DNA of 64,000 bases from assembly GCA_965230765.1 (NCBI GenBank), contig CBDDLR010000002.1, positions 1-64,000 of the forward strand, written 5' to 3'. Of this stretch, positions 10,585 to 18,308 are shown piece after piece. Source of the stretch: Sunxiuqinia sp965230765 (GTDB taxonomy: Bacteria > Bacteroidota > Bacteroidia > Bacteroidales > Prolixibacteraceae). A program made the position numbers and the translations under genes. Each line of letters opens with the position of its first letter. Position 1 is the stretch's first letter. Below the pieces are notes generated by a model. The model saw only the letters and a program-made list of their open reading frames with translations, was not told the origin of the DNA and searched no databases.

Positions 10585-12729
10585 ATGAAACGGATTATTA
10601 CGATAAGTGCACTTTTACTATTTTTCTTTTACACCCATGCAAAAGAAGGCATGTGGGTGCCTACCTTACTTGACAAATACAACATTGAAGAGATGAAAAA
10701 GATGGGCTTTAAATTAAGCTCAGAAGATGTATACAGTATTAATCAAAATAGCCTGAAAGATGCCATCGTAATTTTTGGAAAGGGGTGTACTGGAGAACTC
10801 ATATCTAATGAAGGCTTATTGTTAACAAATCATCATTGCGGGTTTTCATACATTCAATCCCATAGTAGTTTGGAACATGATTACCTTACGGATGGATTTT
10901 GGGCTATGTCTCGCGAAGAAGAGTTGCCGAATCCCAACTTAACAGCGAAGTTTTTAGATCGAATGGAAGACGTTACAGATTCTGTATTAGTTGGAACAGA
11001 TGGACTGAGCAAGGACAAAAGATTAGAAAAAATAGACGATAATATTTACAAAATTCAACGTGCTGCTAGCGATTCCGGACGGCTTGAAACCATTGTAAAG
11101 CCACTCTTTTATGGTAACCAGTACTTTCTATATACTTACAAAGTTTACCGTGATGTTCGGCTAGTGGGGGCTCCTCCTTCTGCTATCGGCAAGTTTGGTG
11201 GTGACACCGATAACTGGATGTGGCCGCGCCACACAGGGGATTTTTCCATGTTTCGTATTTATGCCGATGAAAACAATGAGCCTGCAGAATATTCACCTGA
11301 TAATGTTCCCTTCCAACCCAAAAAGTTTTTAAAGGTGTCGATGAAGGGGATTCAGCCAGAGGACTTTATCCTGATTTTAGGTTATCCAGGGAGCACGGAG
11401 CAGTATTTACCCTCTCAAGGTGTGGAACTATTAATGAATCAAAGCGATCCGGATAAAATAAAAATACGCACAAGGAAGCTTGAAGTTTTGGCTAAGCATA
11501 TGGAAGCTGATCCCGAGGTTCGAATTAAATATGCCAGTAAGTACGCCAAGACAAGCAATTCGTGGAAACGTTGGCAAGGAGAAATAAAAGGGCTTAAGCG
11601 GCTAAATGCCATTGAAAAGAAAAAGGCATTTGAGAAGGAATTTAAAAAATGGTATTCTCAAAACGATTCGCTTTCAGAGAGATATGGAAATGTGCTTAAT
11701 CAGTTCCAAAAATATTATATGGATTTGTATGCGTACGATCGCGCATACAATTACTATGAAGAAATTATTTTTGGTGGCACAGATATTTTGAAGCTGGCTT
11801 CAAAGTTCCCCAGGAGTTCAAAAGCATGGGCAAAAGCTGCCGAAATAAGTAAGGAGTATTACATAGAAATATTGAAAGAGGAACTAAAAACTTACTTCAA
11901 GGATTACGACAAGAAAACAGATGAAGATGTTTTTGTAGAGCTGATGAAGATGTTCAACAAAAACCTTAATCGATCATTTCAGCCAGAAAGTTTCGTGGAA
12001 TTGATGCAGAAATATGATGAAGAAGGTCTGCGAAAAAAAGTGTACGGGAAATCAATTTTAGCCGATGAAGCTCGTTTAAAGCAACTGGTCAATAATTTGA
12101 ATACAGCTAACTTGAAGAAATTGCACAAGGATCCGGTAATTAAGCTATATATTGACTTTCGGGCGCATTACCTGAGAAATGTTGACATTGTATATTTTGG
12201 TGTGAAGAATGAAATTGAGCAAATCCAGCAGCTTTATATGGAGGGCATTCAGTCGATGAAGAAGAATGAAAAGCTGTATCCGGATGCTAACTTTACCCTA
12301 CGGGTTGCTTATGGGAAAGTTGAAGGTTATAAGCCACGCGATGCCGTTAGCTACAAACATTTCACTACACTGAGTGGCATCATTAAAAAAGATGATCCAG
12401 ATGTTTATGACTACAATGTGCCGCAGCGATTACGCGATTTATATAAGGAAAAAGATTATGGGGTTTACAACGAGGAAAACTATTTGCCAGTTGCATTTAC
12501 GGGTTCGGTTCATACAACCGGAGGTAACTCAGGTAGCCCGGCAATAAATGCGAATGGAGAGCTGGTTGGCTTGAATTTTGATCGTTGCTGGGAAGGCACG
12601 ATGAGCGACATCATGTTCGACCCCGACCAGTGCAGAAATATCATGCTCGATATTCGCTATGTGCTTTTTATTGTAGATAAGTTTGCCGGTGCTGGTTATC
12701 TCCTGGATGAAATGGAAATGGTAAATTAA
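10585..12729 (+). CDS. S46 family dipeptidyl-peptidase, DPP11-like (Asp/Glu-specific)
   Basis: A 714-residue secreted serine peptidase with signal peptide (residues 1-19). The chymotrypsin-like catalytic triad is visible: His84 in TNHHCGF, Asp219 in RHTGDFSMF and Ser649 in GGNSGSP. The residue 18 positions after the catalytic Ser is Arg667 (NFDRCW). In the characterised Porphyromonas enzymes Arg at this place marks DPP11 (acidic P1) and Gly marks DPP7 (hydrophobic P1), so DPP11-type specificity is inferred. It would act in the periplasm, releasing dipeptides from imported oligopeptides. Family length is about 700-720 residues, matching here. Confidence 0.9.
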   Translation: MKRIITISALLLFFFYTHAKEGMWVPTLLDKYNIEEMKKMGFKLSSEDVYSINQNSLKDAIVIFGKGCTGELISNEGLLLTNHHCGFSYIQSHSSLEHDYLTDGFWAMSREEELPNPNLTAKFLDRMEDVTDSVLVGTDGLSKDKRLEKIDDNIYKIQRAASDSGRLETIVKPLFYGNQYFLYTYKVYRDVRLVGAPPSAIGKFGGDTDNWMWPRHTGDFSMFRIYADENNEPAEYSPDNVPFQPKKFLKVSMKGIQPEDFILILGYPGSTEQYLPSQGVELLMNQSDPDKIKIRTRKLEVLAKHMEADPEVRIKYASKYAKTSNSWKRWQGEIKGLKRLNAIEKKKAFEKEFKKWYSQNDSLSERYGNVLNQFQKYYMDLYAYDRAYNYYEEIIFGGTDILKLASKFPRSSKAWAKAAEISKEYYIEILKEELKTYFKDYDKKTDEDVFVELMKMFNKNLNRSFQPESFVELMQKYDEEGLRKKVYGKSILADEARLKQLVNNLNTANLKKLHKDPVIKLYIDFRAHYLRNVDIVYFGVKNEIEQIQQLYMEGIQSMKKNEKLYPDANFTLRVAYGKVEGYKPRDAVSYKHFTTLSGIIKKDDPDVYDYNVPQRLRDLYKEKDYGVYNEENYLPVAFTGSVHTTGGNSGSPAINANGELVGLNFDRCWEGTMSDIMFDPDQCRNIMLDIRYVLFIVDKFAGAGYLLDEMEMVN

Positions 12730-12825
12730 TATTTCCAATTACGAGGTATGCATTAATAGGCAACGTATTTAAAATGGTATTTATGCTACAGAATGAATTG
12801 GCTTGTGGACTGCTCAATAAATAAA

Positions 12826-13269
12826 TCAAAACCTGTTTGGCCCTTTGCTTAATTCTATAAGCATTTTTTGAACTGAACGACTGCTTAAGTCATGTTTATT
12901 TAACCAAATTAATGCTGATTCAATTGTTGAAAATGTTTTTGTTTTGATTGGAAATGAATAGAAGAATACTGAAAATAGTGTAGAAAAAGCAACTTCATTG
13001 GGTTTGCTTGTTAAATATGCTCCAAATCTCTTATCCAATATTTCAGGATGTGAATCGAAGAAATCCTTTATCATCTCAATATCGTCTTTGGTGATATTAA
13101 AGATTGCATCCCGAAAATCATGAATGATATTGTAAGTAGCACTGTATAATTTATCTTTTGAGATAATTTCCTTTAGATGAAAAATATCACTCATGCGAAT
13201 TTCTCCGGAATAATATTCCAGGATTAAACATTCTTTTTCAAGTATCTGGTAAGAACCGAATTTATCCAT
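12826..13269 (-). CDS. Unrecognised 147-residue cytoplasmic protein
   Basis: No family recognised with confidence. The protein is soluble, begins MDKFGSYQILEKECLILEYY, has alternating strand/helix-like segments and ends in a helix with ALIWLNKHDL. The overall pattern (about 140 residues, short strands then a C-terminal helix with WLN) recalls small STAS/SpoIIAA-like proteins in Bacteroidota, but this is a weak impression. It stands alone, convergent with the S46 peptidase. Confidence 0.6.
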   Translation of the reverse strand: MDKFGSYQILEKECLILEYYSGEIRMSDIFHLKEIISKDKLYSATYNIIHDFRDAIFNITKDDIEMIKDFFDSHPEILDKRFGAYLTSKPNEVAFSTLFSVFFYSFPIKTKTFSTIESALIWLNKHDLSSRSVQKMLIELSKGPNRF

Positions 13270-13485
13270 AGATTAAGTCAAAACATAAATTTATTTGAAA
13301 TACTAAGATAAACTATTTATATATATGTTTATTATCGGAACTACTAAATCTGCAAGTAGTTGTTTGTGATTATTTGTCAAGATGTTTACTAACATTTGTT
13401 AGAAATTAATTACTGAGAGTAAAGAAAAGATTGGAAAGGCACAACGTGTTTTGAGCAAGTAAAAACGAATTTGCTTACTGATCAG
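13270..13485. other. Gene-free A/T-rich spacer
   Basis: Part of a 404-base gap between the unknown gene and the end of the sulfur cluster. The only structure seen is the short perfect palindrome CTAACATTTGTTAG (13389-13402). No open frame of note. The rest of the gap holds a heptad tract and a terminator, listed separately. Confidence 0.5.
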
Positions 13486-13541
13486 ACAACACACAACAGA
13501 TAACAGATAACAGACAACGGGTAACTGATAACTGATAACAA
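13486..13541. repeat. Degenerate 7-bp tandem repeat tract, AAC core (eight heptads)
   Basis: Eight heptads in perfect register: ACAACAC, ACAACAG, ATAACAG, ATAACAG, ACAACGG, GTAACTG, ATAACTG, ATAACAA. AAC recurs every seven bases from 13488 to 13539 without a slip. It abuts the T-run side of the operon terminator that follows. Confidence 0.8.
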
Positions 13542-13545
13542 ATCA

Positions 13546-13578
13546 TAAAAAAAGCTACCCACCTGTTGGCGGATAGCT
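13546..13578 (-). terminator. Intrinsic terminator of the minus-strand sulfur operon
   Basis: On the minus strand AGCTATCCGCC (13578-13568) pairs with GGTGGGTAGCT (13563-13553) with two mismatches and a 4-base loop, and is followed by seven T. It lies about 95 bases downstream of the last rhodanese stop codon. Confidence 0.85.
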
Positions 13579-13673
13579 CATTTCCCGTTAAGTCAAGTTA
13601 TTACTAACCTGTTTTATTTGCCTACCTGGTCAAGCAGGACTTAGTTGACTAATTATGATTGGTTTTCTTCCCA

Positions 13674-14528
13674 TTATCCAACTTTGTTTGAAGGGTCGGC
13701 TTGCCATTCGTAAAAAGCACCATCATACACCTTTACTTTGGTGTAGTTTAGCACTGATGTCAGTGCCAAATAAACCACTCCGGCACGTACACTTGTTTCG
13801 CAATAGAGTACAATCGTTTTATCTGGTGTAACCCCTTTTACCGCAAAAAGGCTCTTTAGTTGATCGGCTGGCTTTAAATTTCCTTTGGCGTCTAAAATGA
13901 GTTTGTAATCAATGTTAATTGCCCCAGGGATATGTCCTTTCCTGATCTTGCTTTCAGCACTACCCACAAATTCATTTGGCTCGCGAACATCAACCAGAAC
14001 CATGCTACCATTGCCATTTGCTTTCTTTACTTCTTCAATTTTTGCCAGGATTGACGGGTTGGGGTTTGCCACGAAACTTGCCTTTGCCACTTTCGTCGGT
14101 GCTCCGGTTATCGGTTTTCTGGCTGCTTTCCAGCTTTTCATGTTGCCATCAAGCATTTTTACATTTTCAGCACCCAGGTATTTCAAAATCCAATATAACC
14201 TGCCTGAATATTTTCCTGAACCTTCATCGTAAACAATAATTTGTTTGTCAGAACCAACACCTTTGGCTGAAAGAATAGCTGCAATTTCATCCGCAGGCTT
14301 TAGTAAACTTTTAATAGGTCCATCTTTGTCCAGTTCGGTATGTGGTATATTTACAGCATTGGGTATGTGTACCTTTTTGTAGTCGGTTGCCTTTCGTGCT
14401 GATACGATAACTACATCTGGTTTCTTGAGCAGTTTTACCAGCTCATTGGCTTTAATCAAGTCTTGCGCATTCCCTGTTGAGAGAATCCCAACTAAAAATG
14501 CAATCAGTATTAATCGTAATGTTTTCAT
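13674..14528 (-). CDS. Periplasmic two-domain rhodanese (thiosulfate sulfurtransferase)
   Basis: A 284-residue protein with a cleavable signal peptide (residues 1-21, ending GNAQ). Two rhodanese domains follow: about 25-140 and 155-280. The C-terminal domain has the active-site loop CETSVRAG with Cys243, plus VDVREPNEF and GHIPGAINI. In the N-terminal domain the loop is VYDEGSGKYSGR, with Asp101 where Cys is expected, so only the second domain should carry sulfane sulfur; this is the normal arrangement for tandem-domain TSTs. Last gene of the six-gene operon. Probable role: moving sulfane sulfur between thiosulfate/polysulfide and an acceptor outside the cytoplasm. Confidence 0.88.
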   Translation of the reverse strand: MKTLRLILIAFLVGILSTGNAQDLIKANELVKLLKKPDVVIVSARKATDYKKVHIPNAVNIPHTELDKDGPIKSLLKPADEIAAILSAKGVGSDKQIIVYDEGSGKYSGRLYWILKYLGAENVKMLDGNMKSWKAARKPITGAPTKVAKASFVANPNPSILAKIEEVKKANGNGSMVLVDVREPNEFVGSAESKIRKGHIPGAINIDYKLILDAKGNLKPADQLKSLFAVKGVTPDKTIVLYCETSVRAGVVYLALTSVLNYTKVKVYDGAFYEWQADPSNKVG

Positions 14529-14539
14529 ATTATTTGTTT

Positions 14540-15574
14540 TTAAAATCTAACTTGAAGTTGAATCATTAAGCGATCATTATTTATTTCTTGTGCTTGCTCA
14601 GCTTTATATTCGTAGTTAATCTGAAGCCTTGTCCATTCGTTAAAGAAATAATTGATGCCGTAAGTGGTCACTTGCTCCAGGTTATCATCAACATCCATGT
14701 CAGCATCAAAAAATTCATACTTTAATACAGGTTGAATATTCCAAGGTGTATCAAAAACACCCATTACAAACATACCCGAGCGCTTTACATCGCCCTGAAC
14801 AATTTCGGGTGTGCCGCCACATCCCCCGTCAACAGTGTATGAACCTACATCTTTACCGTAAATGTATTCAGCCTGAACCAACAAGTTCCCTTTTTTGAAT
14901 TCAAGTTCAGCCCCATACCTGGTGCGTTCATCGTCTTCAGCTCCGGCTACAGTTGTTTCCGACTTTCCGTACTTGAAACTACCTCCAACATTCAGGCATT
15001 CTGTTGGGTTAAATATTACCCGGCCTATAAACTCTTTGTAATTGTCATTGTCTTCGGTTAGCAAGCCGGTACCGTTTGTCATTGCTACAGAGTAACGTAG
15101 AAGCGTTGTATCCGAACCTCCCAACAACATGATACCCATATCGCGATCGGGTGAAGTGAGTTCGCTAACAACCTTTGAGCGGTTGATGGTGTGCAGGCTA
15201 TGGCATGGTGTCCCCAGTTCAAGTCCGAACGGCACTTTAAATGAACCAACACTTATTTTTGCAAAATCATACCTGTTGTAGGTAATAAATGCATCAAGCA
15301 AATAAGCTTTTGGGCCATCCTTTTTAAAGGGGCTTGTTTCCATCAGGAAGTAATATGAGAAATCGTAAGGAATGTTTCCCATTGCACCTATACGGGCGCG
15401 GTTAAAGTTAAATGTTGATTCGGTATCATCATAAAAAGTTGCATCGTATTGTGTTTGCAAATACCCAAAGATATTTACACCCTCTTCTGAAGCGGGTTCG
15501 GCACATCCTTGTGCCCAGGAGTTTATTCCTATAACTGTTATAAGAACAAAGGCAGCTATTATTTTTTTAATCAT
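14540..15574 (-). CDS. Phosphate-selective-porin (OprO/OprP)-like outer-membrane channel
   Basis: A 344-residue protein with signal peptide (residues 1-21, ending SWAQ), then a 16-18-strand-like beta-barrel. The N-terminal block NIFGYLQTQYDATF, FNRARIGAMGNIPYDFSYYFLMETS and the KVPFGLELG segment are typical of the porin O/P family. C-terminal residues end LMIQLQVRF, with the terminal Phe of outer-membrane barrels. OprO/P channels favour anions, so in this operon it plausibly admits thiosulfate, tetrathionate or other sulfur oxyanions. That substrate is inferred from neighbours only. Confidence 0.85.
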   Translation of the reverse strand: MIKKIIAAFVLITVIGINSWAQGCAEPASEEGVNIFGYLQTQYDATFYDDTESTFNFNRARIGAMGNIPYDFSYYFLMETSPFKKDGPKAYLLDAFITYNRYDFAKISVGSFKVPFGLELGTPCHSLHTINRSKVVSELTSPDRDMGIMLLGGSDTTLLRYSVAMTNGTGLLTEDNDNYKEFIGRVIFNPTECLNVGGSFKYGKSETTVAGAEDDERTRYGAELEFKKGNLLVQAEYIYGKDVGSYTVDGGCGGTPEIVQGDVKRSGMFVMGVFDTPWNIQPVLKYEFFDADMDVDDNLEQVTTYGINYFFNEWTRLQINYEYKAEQAQEINNDRLMIQLQVRF

Positions 15575-15611
15575 AAATTTCAGTTTAAAGTTTGAAATTG
15601 AATTCTGCCTT

Positions 15612-16592
15612 TTAGTTGCTAACGTAGTTTAGGTTTTTAGGATTTGAATCGCCTCCCCATTGGTTGCTCGACCATGCAGAATTTGAATTGTACAATCCGT
15701 TCATTCCAAATTTTAGGCTATAAGCATCGTAACCAAGAACACGCAAAAAAGCAGTAATGACTGCCGATGTTTGTCCGGTATAGCAATAAGTCACTACCTG
15801 CTTTGATGGGTCAAGATTATTAACGCTTTCATCGGTTATGCCTAAAGGAAGAATTCGGTATGCACTGTTAATGTGTCCAAATCCTGTATGGTCAGCTTCT
15901 GAAAAGTAGTTATTTATAAAGTAATTTGAAGGACTATTCAATACGTCAGTTGGGCTTACACCTTTAAACCCCTCTGCTACAACTGCTTCTACTCTTTCCT
16001 TTAACAATGCCGCTCCATCAGATGTACTGCTAATAATCGTTGGATCGCCAAATGTCTGGTTGGCAATTGCAGCAGCACTGGTCCAGTTGTTATGTCCATC
16101 TGCAATATTGGCAATGTTTGGAGTCCATTTGTCGAAAGCGGGGTTCCATCCGCTCATTCCCCATTTAAGTGCTTGTGCATCATGATGCCCGTACAAACGA
16201 AGCAAGGATGTGGCAAAACAAGCTGTTTGTCCGGTGTAGCAAACTACCAAGATTGGTTTTGTTGCCGAAGCTGCAGCAGTTAGTATGTTTGAGAAAGGAA
16301 CGTTTACTGCCCCATCAATATGTCCGCTTGCATAATCTGCAGCGCTACGAATGTCCATGATGTATTTGGCACTTAGGTTGCCATCAGCAGGAGCACCCAT
16401 TACAAATTTTTGGTCGTTGGTATTTTTGATCACATGGTTTAGGTCCATGTCAATCGATTTTAAATGATCGGTCAAGATCTCAAATGCAACAGCTTCATTG
16501 TTATCGCAATCGCAAGGGTCTTGTTTACAACTGGTAAAAGAAAATGTTGCAACAAATGCAAACAAGATTGTGTAAATCAGGTACTTTTTCAT
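15612..16592 (-). CDS. Double-rhodanese lipoprotein
   Basis: A 326-residue protein with a lipoprotein signal (FSFTSCKQD, Cys22). It has two rhodanese-like domains. Both keep an active-site Cys in near-identical loops: VVCYTGQTACFATSLLRLYG (Cys118) and TYCYTGQTSAVITAFLRVLG (Cys270). GHIDGAVNVPF marks the first domain; GHINSAYRILPL marks the second. The mature N-terminus is Cys/Asp-rich (CKQDPCDCDNN). Unlike the tandem TST next door, both domains look catalytic, so it may pass persulfide along two sites. Envelope-anchored; third-to-last gene of the operon. Confidence 0.88.
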   Translation of the reverse strand: MKKYLIYTILFAFVATFSFTSCKQDPCDCDNNEAVAFEILTDHLKSIDMDLNHVIKNTNDQKFVMGAPADGNLSAKYIMDIRSAADYASGHIDGAVNVPFSNILTAAASATKPILVVCYTGQTACFATSLLRLYGHHDAQALKWGMSGWNPAFDKWTPNIANIADGHNNWTSAAAIANQTFGDPTIISSTSDGAALLKERVEAVVAEGFKGVSPTDVLNSPSNYFINNYFSEADHTGFGHINSAYRILPLGITDESVNNLDPSKQVVTYCYTGQTSAVITAFLRVLGYDAYSLKFGMNGLYNSNSAWSSNQWGGDSNPKNLNYVSN

Positions 16593-16629
16593 TTTTCTTT
16601 AAATTAAGATGAGTAGTTAAGTTTTATGT

Positions 16630-17148
16630 TTAGCATCCACCTACTTCTTCAACTTCACCATGAGACTCCAGCTCAAGGTTCTTTTCTTGTAACAGTGGAT
16701 AGTTTAGTTCCCATTTCTTGAACCCGCCATCGATGTATTTTACATTGGAATAGCCCAGTTTCAGCAGCGCATCAACAGCAAGAATACTTCTGCTGCCTTT
16801 TTTGCAGAAAAGAATGAATTCTTCATCTTTAGCCGGAAAGTAGAATCCGGCATTTTCCCAAAATTCTTCTTTCCCAATATTGAATTCCAGTGTGCCACGT
16901 GGGATGTTTACCGCTCCGGGTATGTATCCGTGATTATGTTCTTTTGTCTCCCGAACATCAATCAGGTTATACATCTCGAAACTGTCCATTTTAGCTTTTA
17001 GCTGATCGATGGTGATTTTCTCCAGGTTTACAGCAACGCTGGCAACCAGTTCATCAGCATTCTGGAATTGTTCTTTTTTTGAGCAGCTATAGTTTATTGC
17101 CAGGCATGAAATACACACCAGGCTTACAATTAGTTTGATCGTTTTCAT
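16630..17148 (-). CDS. Single-domain rhodanese lipoprotein
   Basis: A 172-residue protein from the ATG at 17148, which leaves a 10-base gap to the upstream gene; an upstream in-frame start would overlap it. Probable lipoprotein signal with Cys22 (AINYSCSKKE). One rhodanese domain: NLIDVRETKEH, GYIPGAVNIP, and active loop FCKKGSRS with Cys115 and Arg120. The chain ends GEVEEVGGC with a terminal Cys, unusual for the family and possibly a second redox or sulfur-carrying thiol. Part of the octaheme cytochrome operon. Confidence 0.87.
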   Translation of the reverse strand: MKTIKLIVSLVCISCLAINYSCSKKEQFQNADELVASVAVNLEKITIDQLKAKMDSFEMYNLIDVRETKEHNHGYIPGAVNIPRGTLEFNIGKEEFWENAGFYFPAKDEEFILFCKKGSRSILAVDALLKLGYSNVKYIDGGFKKWELNYPLLQEKNLELESHGEVEEVGGC

Positions 17149-17158
17149 AGTGATTGAT

Positions 17159-18304
17159 TTATTTTTCAGGTTCATTTTCACGAAGTTGTTTCTTGAGTAA
17201 TTCCCTTTCAGCAAGGCGCTTAGCAGTGGTGTCGATTATAAATCCTTCGAAGCCATTTATTTCATCGTTTATCCGAACCGGGGAGATGGTGAGGGTGTGG
17301 TATCCTTCTGTGCCATCTTTGCAGATTCGTTTTACTTCACCGTGGTTTATGGTTTGACCATTCAGCACTTTTTCAACCGAATCCTCCAGTTCCTTAAAGT
17401 CTTCTTTTGTCCTGCTCAACTGATAGTGCTTCCCGATAATTTCTTCTTGCGAGTCATACTTGTAAAGTTTTACCCAGGCATCGTTTACATCTCTGTAAAT
17501 TCCTTCCTTGCTAATACAGAAGTAGCCTGCACCACTTTTAGAGATTGCATCTTTGAACCGGGTATCCCTTTGGGTTTCGTTGGTGCCGGTTTTTTCCCCG
17601 GCATCTGCATAGGCTTTATTAATTAGGGTTTCCTTGTTGACTTTTGTGCGAACTTTCTTTCGGGTCTTAAGCAGGACTTCCTCTAGCTGGCTGGTCACTA
17701 ATTCCTGCGCAGATTCTTCGTCCATTTCTTCCCAGCCGGTAACCATAGCTTTCATTGAAGATAGTGGTTTATGCCCGGTTGTAGTAAGGTAAATGTGTGC
17801 AATTACAAAAGCAAATAACATAAAAGCCCCCAGCGTGTGAACGATGGCCACAATCTCCAGGCTTTGGAGTTCAAATCCCCGGATTGGGTAATGAAAATAC
17901 AGGTATAAAAAACCTGAGATTACCTGAACGGGGATAACTAAAATCTTCAAGCCAAGATAAATAATGCGTTGAAGCGGGTTGAATTTGTTGTAAACCAGTT
18001 TTTTTGTGGGGTGGTCAGACCCTTTAAATATGCCTGTAATGTAATAGCTAAACTGTGCCTTTAAAAATTTGGTTGTGGGAATGTATTGTTTCCATTCCCC
18101 GGTAGTAAAATGCCAGAACACAGCAAACACAATCAAAACCAAGAAACTCCAGGCCACAAAGTTGTGGACCTTCACAGAAAGCTCATAACCCAATAAGTTA
18201 TATGAACTGTGAATTTCGAAACCTGTAATAAATAGTAAGAAAATAAGAATAGCCTGAGTCCAGTGCCAAAACCGTTCGAATAGTTTATAAATATATACTT
18301 TCAT
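17159..18304 (-). CDS. Membrane cytochrome b (b561/HyaC-type) fused to a PAS domain
   Basis: A 381-residue fusion. Residues 1-180 form a four-helix di-heme cytochrome b like the NiFe-hydrogenase or formate dehydrogenase b-subunit, with likely heme ligands among His14, His47, His65, His156 and His170. A linker (about 190-245) leads to a PAS domain (about 250-365) with GIYRDVNDAWVKLYKY and KRICKDGTEGYHTLTISPV, and the chain then ends with no kinase, cyclase or methyl-accepting output. The b-type part should shuttle electrons from quinol to the octaheme cytochrome encoded four bases upstream. By topology of the family the PAS should be cytoplasmic, so it may gate electron flow or dock a partner. 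Confidence 0.85.
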   Translation of the reverse strand: MKVYIYKLFERFWHWTQAILIFLLFITGFEIHSSYNLLGYELSVKVHNFVAWSFLVLIVFAVFWHFTTGEWKQYIPTTKFLKAQFSYYITGIFKGSDHPTKKLVYNKFNPLQRIIYLGLKILVIPVQVISGFLYLYFHYPIRGFELQSLEIVAIVHTLGAFMLFAFVIAHIYLTTTGHKPLSSMKAMVTGWEEMDEESAQELVTSQLEEVLLKTRKKVRTKVNKETLINKAYADAGEKTGTNETQRDTRFKDAISKSGAGYFCISKEGIYRDVNDAWVKLYKYDSQEEIIGKHYQLSRTKEDFKELEDSVEKVLNGQTINHGEVKRICKDGTEGYHTLTISPVRINDEINGFEGFIIDTTAKRLAERELLKKQLRENEPEK

Positions 18305-18308
18305 TATT

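Noticed and set aside
13486..13541. CRISPR array
   Set aside because: Period is 7 bp with degenerate units and no spacers; no cas genes are nearby.
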